A DNA stretch of 64,000 nt, from NCBI GenBank assembly GCA_025917655.1, contig CP084611.1, positions 1,178,001 through 1,242,000 on the forward strand, in the 5' to 3' direction. Numbering within the stretch: the first letter of the stretch is position 1; every line of letters begins with the position of its first letter. Position numbers and translations under genes: made by a program. The stretch is from Chlorella sorokiniana. Taxonomy: Eukaryota > Chlorophyta > Trebouxiophyceae > Chlorellales > Chlorellaceae. Shown piece by piece: positions 21,601-31,153 of this stretch. The notes below the pieces were generated by a model. That model was not told the origin of the DNA. It did not search any database and saw only the letters and a program-made list of their open reading frames with translations.

Positions 21601-22736
21601 GCAGGGGTGGGCTACGGCTGCAGCCAGGCCAACAGCGTTCGCTTGAGCATGAAAGGCCCGAGGCCAGGGATGTGGCCCCCCGTTTGCCGGGGGGCACACT
21701 CGCCTCAGCGGTGCAAGCAAGCGCAGGATGCCTCATTCACTCCCCTTCCACCTGCCGCCAACACTCCCTCCTTCCCCACCCCAATACACACACACACACG
21801 CGTGCCCCCCCCACACACACCACCACCACAACCACACACACACACCCCAGCGCAGCGCACCAGGTGGAAGGTGGTGGAGTCCACGCGGGGCAGGAGCAGC
21901 GCGGCGCCGTGCGCCCCGCGGGCGGCTGCCGCTCCGCCGACGCCGTGGCCACCAGCAGGTGTCGGCCGTGGGCCACCAGGCAGAAGTCGGCGGCGAGCTG
22001 CTCCTCGTGCGCGGGGCAGGGGCAGCAGCGCCACTGCTCCTCAAACACGTCCCCAAACGCGACCCGCGCGTGGGGGCCGCCGCCCGCCCGCCCGCACCCG
22101 CCTGGGGCTGCTGCTGCTGCTGCTCGCGTGGCTGCTGTGGCTGCTGCGGCTGCGCGCTGGCTTGGCCATTGCGCTCGTGTTGTGGCGGTGTGGCTGCACC
22201 CCGGCCGCACCTGCATCCCTGGCCGCAGGCTGCACCCCCCGCGCTCGCTGCCGCCGCTGCCGGTGCGGCGCCTGCCGGGTCGGCTGCCGCCGCGTGCCGT
22301 GCTGGCGGCGGGGCGGACGTCACACGGTGCAGACCCTTGAACTTGTAGAGCACCACCTCGTTGGTGATGGGCTGGAAAGCCACCAGGGAGTGGCCGCAAG
22401 GCGTGAAACACAAAAGCACCGTGTTGGGCGGCGGCGCAACGCCCGGCACCGCCGTGTCGGGCACAATGCTCTCGTACAGGCGCCGGGAGTGGGGCACCTG
22501 CACGACAAAGGCTTATCTGAGGTGGAACAGGGCATGGGGATGGCTGGGATGGGCCGGGGCAGGTCTGCGCGGTGTAACAGGAGCGGCAGCGACGGCGGGC
22601 TGCCGTCCACCTCCTTGCCCAGCCGGAGCCTTCCGGCGCGCTGCTACGCGCTACTCACCACGGCTCCAGGTGGTGCGCCGAAGCATTCTCTCTTGGCAAG
22701 CCGGAGCGCGAGGCTCTCCAAGACTTTCCGCTTCAT
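18653..22736 (-). CDS. DET1: DET1 (de-etiolated 1) homologue
   Basis: DET1 is a nuclear repressor of light responses. With COP10 and DDB1 it forms the CDD complex on CUL4 ubiquitin ligases. The match runs end to end. Exon 1 (ATG 22736) has KRKVLESLALRLAKR and APPGAV. Then RRLYESIVPDTAVPG and HSLVAFQPITNEVVLYKF (plant FYENLVP...ELIVYRP); FEEQWRCC...HLLVATASA; LDLASGALLDRHSVRRDYVELARNQG (plant LDDGVVLDERVFLHDFVNLAHNMG); SGLKQSLLACLFREAQ (plant SGVKQRLLSFIFREIW); RFFYYFESHLELLMWKVG; YLMLYNLGTAEVE; IKFMCRRQPERLRFRLDP (plant IKFISRRQPQTLKFKIKP); and VYLFHPVQPFLLAV before TGA at 18653. A long Ala/Gln/acidic insertion (about 21.0-20.45 kb) separates the two halves. Frame is lost at short G/C runs near 19773 and 21920. 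Confidence 0.93.
21786..21846. repeat. CA-rich microsatellite in a DET1 intron
   Basis: Interrupted (CA)n and (CCA)n runs, about 60 bases, lie in an intron between the N-terminal DET1 exons. On the transcript strand this is a GT-rich tract. Confidence 0.85.
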
Positions 22737-23668
22737 ACGCTGGCCCACTCGCTCATAGCTGCATGGCGAGATCAATAAAGTCCGTCAAACTCGATTCGAT
22801 CGACAACCACGAGTTCCGGCAGGTGTGGCCTCAAGGGGGCTGTCACCAGCACGTGGTTGGGTTAACTCGGCGCACAGTCGGTTTGTGAAGGAACAGGAAA
22901 TACATGAGAGGAAACTGGCAATGTTGCTGCCACTGTCACGGGCACCATACCTGCCGGCACCGCACCGCGGTGCACCGCCCACACCCTCATGTTGGGTCTG
23001 ACCAGAGCATCCGCGGTTGACCACATGTCCACACTTGCATGCCGATCGCAAAGCGCCACTGCCAGCTTGCTTACAGCTGGCCAGCATGCAAGCGAGCACG
23101 AGTGACTGGCACAGCAATCGACAGAGCCGCAGCTCTGGGCGCTGGGCTAGAGGCACGCACAAGCGGGCGACGCACACACACGATGGAACGGATGCAGAGA
23201 GACTGAGAGCAGCGACAGTGCGGCGTGTCAATCAGCAGCCATCAAGTCGACTCCTCATTTGCGCACCAGCGGCAGCGTCCGCGCTGACCGCAGCGTGCTG
23301 CTGGGGCTGTAGCTGCTGTACCGCGTGGTCTGCTTTGAGGGGGTCCCCTCCACCGCGTGGACGGTTGCGGTTGCACGCCGACGCAGCATCCGCACATCGA
23401 AGCTGCACACGGCAGGCAGAGCAGGAGGGCTGAGCGGGAGGCGTGCGGCTGCCGGGTTGAGCGACAGCGGCCGAGGAGCAAAGCCGCAAGGCTGAACATT
23501 GGTTGTTCTGGTTGCTGTGGCACCGATCCATGGCTGCATTCCTGGATGCCACGATCGAATCAAACTGGATTAAATGAGCGTGACAGTGCTGTATAGGTCG
23601 GTTTCGACTGCCCGCTGGAAGCGCCAGAAGGTGGGCTGTGTTTGCGCGCGGCAGGTGCCAGCGGCATC
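22737..23668. other. intergenic region: DET1 promoter side and 3' flank of the Ca2+-ATPase gene
   Basis: About 930 bases between two tandem minus-strand genes. Several open frames of 60-150 codons occur, but none shows conserved motifs. I find no TGTAA on the minus strand close to the ATPase stop. Confidence 0.5.
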
Positions 23669-26600
23669 CTAGCGAGGCGGCTGGCCAAAGTCAGCCAGGC
23701 AAGCATCCTGAACACGTATGACGGCCACCTCGCCCTGCGGGTCCCCCGACTTCGTGGCTGGGCTGCTGCCCCTCAGTGGGCGCACGCTCTCCAGCTGTGC
23801 AGGGGTCGGGCTGGACACCTTGCGGCTCCAGCGCCGCCACGGCAGGCAGCCGCGCTTCCTGCTGCGCGTGACGCTGCCGTCTGCAGCCAGGGAGGCGGTC
23901 TGCAGGGCTGACAGCTTGCTGTCCATCCTGTCGGGCCGCCGCGGCAGCATACTGGATGTACGGGAGGTGCAGAGAAGTGCCATGGTTGGAAACGGGGCTG
24001 GAAGGGCTGCGGCTGCTGTGCCTGCCTGCCTGCCAGAAGCTACCGCTGGCCGCACGGTGGCAGCATTTGGTGCTAGCATCTGGCTATGCATGCCTAGCTG
24101 AGTTTGCGTCTTTAGTTGGCAGGCAAGCATGTCGAAGCACAGGCAGCAGCGGCAGGAAGGAATGAGAGCCCAGCTGCCTACTCACTTTGTGGCGACTTTA
24201 GTCAGCAGGCAGACGGGGAGCGAGCCGACGCCGGCCAGGATGGAGACGAGCCACTCCAGGCCCGTCAGGCGCTCCACCTTGAAGATGCCGCCCAGGAAGA
24301 ACATGATGATCACCTGCAGCCCACAGGGCAGCTGCTTAGCTGCCTGGCGCCCCGCACCGCCTGGACTGGAGCGCCCGGTGCCGCCGAAGCGCACCTGGAA
24401 GCCTGCAATCGCGACCCAGATGACCCAGAAGACGTGAGACTTGAACAGGCCGTTGAAGACGTTGTACTCGTTCTCAATCTTGCGGGCGTTGAGCATGTTG
24501 AACATCTGCGCAGCGGTGTTCATTAGGAGTAGGACGGGTGGACAACCGGCAATGCGTCAAGCTGGCTCGAGGCAGGCAGATGCCATCGCAGCTGGGGCCA
24601 TGCATGCTCATGGGCTAGATGGGCCGCCGCAGCTGCAGATTCACCTGGCACCAGATGAAGGTGTTGAACACCATCGAGGAGATTTCCTCCTTGGCTCTGC
24701 TCTCCGCCTTCTCCCAGTCGGTGTAGAGCTGCAGCCCAAAGGGGGCCCAAGGGTGGCGCCACATCAGCGGCAGGAAGCACAGGGGCCTCAGGAGCAAACC
24801 ACCGTGAGTGCTGACGCACTGCTTTCCCTGATTTGCATCTGCCTCCCTCCCCACCACGCGCGCACACACACACACACACTTCTTCACCTGGTTGTAGTCG
24901 TTGTTGACTTGGTCATAGCGAGGGCAGCCAGAGGAGCCAGCCCCACAGAGGCCCTCCACGGACGGCGGCGTGAAATCGCACGAGCCGCCTAGCTCCAGCC
25001 CGCAGGCCGGCACAGTTTCGGCTGCAGAGGCGCAAACGGCCATCAGTAAGAAGCAGCTGGAGGCAAGCATTGTTGTTAAGCTCAAGCGAGACAGCAGCTT
25101 TCTGCCATGCACAAAGGGTCAGCCCAGGGCTCACTTGCAAGCCAGTACCCGCCGATGTCGGTGTAGCACTGCGGCGTGCCGGTGACGCTCATGGGCACTG
25201 GGCAGCAGAAGCCGGGCGCGGAGTGTGCCTTGTAGTAGTCGCACTGGGAGGGGATGCGGAAGCGGTCCAGCTGGGCGGGCATGCCGTAGAAGATGAGGAA
25301 GAGCCAGAGGACCTGCTCGGGTTATGGTGGGGGGTGGAGGGCCGCTCGTGGGGCCCACGACAACCTGGGCACAGCCTCTGTGAGAGAAGGCCTGGCATGC
25401 AGCGAGCATAAGGCCGCGTTGACATGTGCAGCAGCAGTCGGAGCGTCGCGTCAACCTGGTAGCAGCCCTGGGAGAGGATGAAGCGCCACATGTACTTGGA
25501 AATGAGTGGCGCGTCTCGGCCATGCGGCTTGGTCAGCAGCAGGTCAGGGGTGGGGTCTTCGGTGGCCAAGGCTGCTTGAGGGAAGGAGCAGAGGAGACTT
25601 GCTTGGCAAGTTTACTGCTGATGCCAGAGCTCAGCAGCTTGCTCATGCGAACGATGCGGACGCCCGGCGCCGCCATGGCGTAGCGCTGCGGCGCGCGCTC
25701 ACCCAGCGCCGCCAGCGAGTCCATGATGAGGTTGACCCACAGCAGCTGCAGCACGTTGAGCGGCGTGTCGCCGTTGGTGATGGCGGCCACAAAGGCCACG
25801 ATGAGGGCCACCAGGTTGATCGTCAGCTGCGGGTGGGGAGGGGGTCGCAGCAGTCAGGCAGGGGGCAGCTGGTCGCCAGCACCGCCAGCAGAGGAGAGGC
25901 GGGAGATGGGAAGGCACACCCCGGCCTGCCGCCGTCCCCCCGCCCCACACACACACACAAACCTGGAACTGCAGGAACTTGCGGATGTTGGTGAAGACGG
26001 AGCGCCCCCACAGCACGGCCTTGACGATGGAGGAGAAGTTGTCGTCCATGATGACGATGTCAGCCGCCTCCTTGGCCACCTCCGTGCCTGGCGTTGTTTG
26101 GGGGGGAGGAGAGAGGAGGGGAGGCGGGGTGGGGCAGGAGTGAGGCAGCATGGTGGGGCGCTGCCACGGAAGCGGAAGAGTGCGACAGGAGGGCGTAACA
26201 ACTCTCCTGATCCCTGTGACCCCACCCGCGATGCCCATGGCCAGGCCCACGTCGCTCTCCTTGAGCGCGGGGGCGTCGTTGGTGCCGTCCCCGTCACCGC
26301 CACCACCTCCCCCAGCTTCTTCAGCGTCTGCACCAGCACGTACTTGTCGCGGGGGAGGAGCGCGCCAGCACCTGCAGCCTGGGCAGCAGCGGCAGCAGCT
26401 CCTCCTCGGGCATGGTGCGGAAGTCGGGGCCCTCCAGCGCCAGCCCGTCCTCTGCACCCACAGGCAGCTGGCAGAGCGAGTCAGAGCAGCAGGCCCGCCC
26501 AAGGAAACCACGCCCCTCGTGCTCAGCACAAAGAACGCCAGCAGTGCCTCGGCACGCATCCCGCCTGCATCGGGGCAGGGCTGGCGGCGGCGCCGCACCC

Positions 26601-29600
26601 GTGAGGATGCCGCACTCGCGGGCGATGTGCTTGGCGGTGTGGATGTTGTCCCCGGTGACCATGCGTACGGTGATGCCCGCGCGCTGGCAGGTGGCCACCG
26701 CGTCGGGCACCTCCTTGCGCACGGGGTCCTGCATGGTGGGGGCCACGGCTCGCTCAATGGCCCGGCAAAGACCCCAACCCAGCAACACGACGGGGACTAC
26801 AATTTTAATGGATGCGGCATGCGCGCGAGCATGCCGATTGCAAGCTTCTCCCTGCACTTGCCTTGATGCCCACTATGCACAGCATGGTCAGGCCCTCCTC
26901 GGGCGGCATGGCGAAGAAGTCGGCGGCGCGGGAGGGGTCCTGCTCCGGGAAGTCTGCGGGGCACGCGTGGGGTGCAGGATGGAGCAGGCAGACTCCTCAC
27001 GGCGAAGGGTTCGGTTTGCGCAATGGCTGCCTCGCCTTGCCCGCCGAAACGTCAGCACTGCAGGCCCGCCTGGCGTGGTGGACCACACGCCGCAGCCTGC
27101 AGCGCACCTGTGTACGCCAGGCAGAGGGTGCGCAGGCCGGTGGATGCCATGGAGGTGACGGTGTTCATCAGCTCCTCCCGCAGCTCCTGCACGGGTACAT
27201 CACAAGCTCGGGGGCATCACAAGGCAGGGGTACACCTCTGCTGCGTGTCACTCCCGACACTCCTTGCACTGCTCACAAAGCGGACCAGCATCGGCACCCA
27301 CACAGCAGCCTCACCTCGGTCATGGGCTGCTGCTCGCCCGCAGCGTCGACCATGGCCGCGCAGCGCGACAGCACCATCTCCGCCGCGCCCTTGTTGTACA
27401 GGCGCAGCTTGCCGCCGGGCGCTTCACCAGCACGCTGGCCATCTTGCGCTCGGAGGAGAAGCCGTAGACCTCTGCAGGCAGCAGCGGCGGGCTGGCAGCG
27501 TGGCTGGAGGCCTTGCATATGGCTTTGGCTTGGTGGGGCAGCTGCACAGGCAGGCCAGGGCTGGGCAGGCTGCGGTGCTGCTTTCGGGAAGCCTTCCTGT
27601 AGAAAGAACCGTTCAGCTGCCACCGACCGACGCTCACCCACGGTCTTGTCATGGTTGATGTCGCGCAGCGCGCGGTAGTCCTGCCCCCAGTTGCGCGCCA
27701 TCACCAGCAGCGCGCACTCCGTGCGGTTGCCCACAAAGTCGACCTTGGTGGCGGCGCCGGCCTCCTTGACAATGAGGAAGGCCTGGGGGCAGGGGGCGGC
27801 ATGCAGCGGCAGCGGCGTGTTGGACATCGGCGCAGCACCCACACACCGGGCGGCTGGTGGCCGGGTGGCAACTGCAGGCGGGGCTGTGCGGCACAACCAC
27901 ATGGCCCGCTTCCTGCCCACCTTGGAGTTGAGGGAAACGTTGAGTACAATCTCCTCGGCGGCGGCGGCCGGCAGCTCGGCCAAGGGCGGCACCTCGCCGT
28001 ACATGCGGCCGCAGAAGTAGCCCTTCACAACCGTCATGCGGTTCTCAGTCAGCGTGCCAGTCTTGTCGGAGCAGATGGCGGTGGCGCCGCCCTGCAGGGA
28101 GCGAACCGGAGGCGGGAATCGGCTGGGGCATGCGCAACTGCACTGCACCGCCTTGGCAAACGGGCCCAGCCGCACGCTTCCTGAGCTGGCATGGCCGCGC
28201 AGGGGGCACCCGCGCCTTGCCGCCTGCCCACCATTGTTTCGCAGGCCGCCAACACTCGCACAAAGTTGTTGTCCTTCATCATCTTCTTCATCGAGTAGGC
28301 CAGCGAGATGGTCACCGCCAGCGGCAGGCCCTCCGGCACCGCCACCACCTGTGCAGGGGAGGGGGAGGTGAGTGGGCACGGAGGGTGTGTGCGAGGGGGC
28401 CACTACCGGGAAGGGGGAGCCGGGCAGAAGAACCGGCACGGAGGCGAGATTGGCATGCTGCACAGACAAGAACAGGAAGAAGGCACCTCGCCAGACGCAC
28501 CAGGATGGTGACTGCAAAGATGAAGAATTGGAGCGGGCCCTCGCTGAATTCATCCATGGGGAAGCCCTTGTTCATCACAATCCACCTGCGGGCCGGGCAG
28601 TTAGGCAGGGGGAGGCACAGCTTGCGGTTGGGCTGGGGCCACGACAGAAGGGATGCCAGTGCACCGCTGTATGCATCCCCTTGGCAGACGGTGCGGCAGC
28701 CCCGACTCTCCACACCTGATGAGAAGCACGAAGAAGCAGACCACGGCCACGGCAAAGCCAAGCTTGCCAATGGCGGTCGCCAGCCAGCCCAGTTTCTCCT
28801 GGAGCGGCGTCTCGCCCACCTCGCCCACCACCAGCGCCATGGTGCGCCCCACTCGCTCTGCTCGCCCACAGCCAGCACCAGCATGCGCCCGCTGCCCTCG
28901 GTGACCTGCAAGGAAGAAAGAAAGAAAGAGCACAGGGCTCGCAACAACTGGCAGCGCATGTGGCATCAGGCTTGCCCGAGCGGGCAGCGGCCGGGGCTCA
29001 ACGTGTGGGCGCCCACCTGGGTGCCGGAGCGGACCCAGGGATCAAACTCCTGGCCCTTCTTGACGGGGTCGCTCTCCCGGTCAGCGACGCCTCGTCCACC
29101 ACCATGCCGTGCGTCTGCGGGGGCGGCGCAGGCGCTGCTGACATGGAAACAGCCACAGCCACAGCAACACCCCAGCGTCGGCGGAAGCTGCTGCTCGGCG
29201 CCGCCCTGGCAGGCAGCAGCGCGGGCGGCAGGGCGGCGGCGGCCTCGCCTCGATGGTGTGTCCGTCCGCGACAATCTTGTCGCCCGTGTCCAGCAGCATG
29301 ACGTCGCCCACCACCACCTCGTGGTTGGGGATGGTCAGCTGCTGGCCGCCGCGCACCACCTTCACCTCGATGATGTCCTTCTGCGCGTTGAGCTTCTGGA
29401 ACTGGCGGTCCTTGTTCCAGTCGTTGAAGGCGCCTGCCGCGGCGGCACGGGCGCGGGCCGGGTGAGAGCAGCACGGCGGGCAGCCACCAATGCACGCTAG
29501 GCAGCGCAGAGCCCATGCATGCCATGCATGACGTGCCCAGCCCGGCCCAACAGCAGGGCAGACAGGAAGTCGGCAAAACGACAACTGCGCTCACCAACCA

Positions 29601-30455
29601 GGGACACCACAAAGACGGCAACCCAGATGGCGACGCCCTCCGTCCACGCGTTGTGCTCCCGCTCCTCTGGCACCGCCACTCCCAGCACCGTGGACACCTG
29701 CACAACATGATGCATCGCTGAAACGTTCACAGCAGGCAATGCTGCCTGGCAGCGCCAGCTGCTGCCACGTTACTGCGTTCGTGACGGGTTGAACGTGGCG
29801 GCTGTGCCGGCTGTCGCCGCACGCTCACCAGTGCGGCGACCATGAGCATGATCAGGGTGGGGTCTTTAAGGTTGCCAAACCACAGGACGAAGAAGTTCTT
29901 GGGAGGGACGACCTTGTACTTGTTGGCACCAAACGCGCTCCTGCGGAGGGTGCAAGGCAGCGACAGCCGACGTCAGGCCAGGCATGGCCGGTGGCTTGCA
30001 GCAAACCATGCGAGCAACCCTTACTGCCCAACACCTTCCTTGTTTACTGCAGCTGGCGTTAACCAGGTTCTAGTGTGCGCCACACATTTCAATCACCTGC
30101 GCCCCTCCAGGTCGGTGCCGTCGCTTGCAGCGGGACTCACACCGTCGTGCAGGGAGGTGGCAAGCGCGGCTGCTACCCCCTCAAGGCCGCCCAATTGCTC
30201 CCACTTTTCCACGTCCTTGTGCTGCGATGCCGGGAGGAAGACCCGACAGGGACTCGACAAAGTGCTTCCGGGCGTTGCAATTTTTGCCATCGCGGTGCGG
30301 GCACCGACAGCGATCGACAACCGTCTTCAACCCACCTCATTGATCGCAGAAAGAGTTATGAGATCGACACCGAAAGGTCCTGCAGCCGGAGACTCGCCCA
30401 GCACTGCCGAAGTCAGCGCTGGCTGCGCCTCCAAGTCGTGCGTGCTGCTCCCCAT
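23669..30455 (-). CDS. P2B-type (plasma-membrane/auto-inhibited type) Ca2+-transporting ATPase
   Basis: It pumps Ca2+ out of the cytosol using ATP, with a phospho-aspartate intermediate. Start ATG 30455 opens a short N-terminus; then [19 protein letters not shown] and [16 protein letters not shown] before TM1-2 ([15 protein letters not shown]). The actuator loop has [16 protein letters not shown] and the DEASLTGES equivalent. TM4 has PEGLPLAVT. The phosphorylation site is [10 protein letters not shown] (about 28.07 kb). The nucleotide domain has [15 protein letters not shown] and [14 protein letters not shown], and the hinge is the [16 protein letters not shown] motif. TM5-6 includes [10 protein letters not shown] and [18 protein letters not shown]8-10 follow [17 protein letters not shown]. 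Two oddities: a Cys-rich extracytoplasmic TM7-8 loop, and a basic Trp-containing C-terminal tail (23819-23866) resembling a calmodulin site. The frame breaks at five one-base-short G/C runs. One intron appears to use a GC donor (near 29.24 kb). Confidence 0.93.
23819..23866 (-). other. candidate calmodulin-binding segment in the ATPase C-terminal tail
   Basis: The encoded segment [16 protein letters not shown] is strongly basic with two Trp residues. Animal PMCA pumps have a C-terminal calmodulin-binding, auto-inhibitory helix of this character, whereas land-plant ACA pumps have it at the N-terminus. It lies in the last exon, joined in phase to the TM10 exon through acceptor CATCCAG and donor GTGAGT. 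The role is inferred from composition and place. Confidence 0.45.
24862..24880. repeat. (CA)n microsatellite in an ATPase intron
   Basis: A short perfect dinucleotide run lies just outside the exon ending NNDYNQ in the Ca2+-ATPase gene. It is intronic. Confidence 0.85.
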
Positions 30456-31153
30456 CTCCAGCGACCCCTATAATGGGAGGTTGGTTAGTTCGCAGTACGT
30501 GAGGAGGCGGATGATAGCGCACACCGCGCCCGTCCTTCGGTCAAAGCACTTAAATGGGGCAGGCAGGAAGAGGTTCAATATATAATGGCACCATGGGATC
30601 GGTGGTAACGGAGAATTCACAGTGCGTGACTCAAACACGCTTCAGAAGGGGCCACACCCCTGCCAGCAGCGCCACGCTGGCACAAAGGCCGCCGCCGCTG
30701 CCGCCCAGGTGGTAGTGTCTTAGGCTGCAGTGCTCCGGCGTCGTACCCGTCCCAAACAAACCTTTGATGCGCACCTAACGAAAAGAGGGCGTTCCAGCGA
30801 CGCACCTGTAACTTTTCGTCATCTTCAGGCTCAGGGGCCACCGGCAGGCGGCGGAAATGGTGGCTCCACCCCATTCCTGCTGGAGGGGCCTGCTGCCCCT
30901 ATTGACTCCGCTGCAGGCAGCAGGATGACGCATACAGCGATGAAAATTTGCCGTGCTGAGCATGTTGCTTCAGAGGGGGAGGACTGTGGGCATGTTCATC
31001 AGCTGCCAACGCGGCGGGAAGCTGGCATGCGCCGCAAACTACAAGCGCTCCAAGCCGATGCGTTCATGAGACAAGGCAGCAGAGGACTCAACAGAGCACA
31101 ACTGAGTGATTGCACAAGAATAACAAGGGGGCCGGGGCAGTTCTCCGCAGCTG
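30456..31153. other. intergenic region upstream of the Ca2+-ATPase
   Basis: About 700 bases between the ATPase start and the stop of the helical-repeat gene (both minus strand). One 86-codon minus-strand frame ends at 30617 and a longer plus-strand frame crosses the region, but neither shows recognisable protein features. It probably holds the ATPase promoter. Confidence 0.5.

Noticed and set aside
23669-30455. The Ca2+-ATPase as a pseudogene
   Set aside because: All frame breaks are at short G/C runs in otherwise intact motifs, and the same pattern occurs in unrelated genes nearby.
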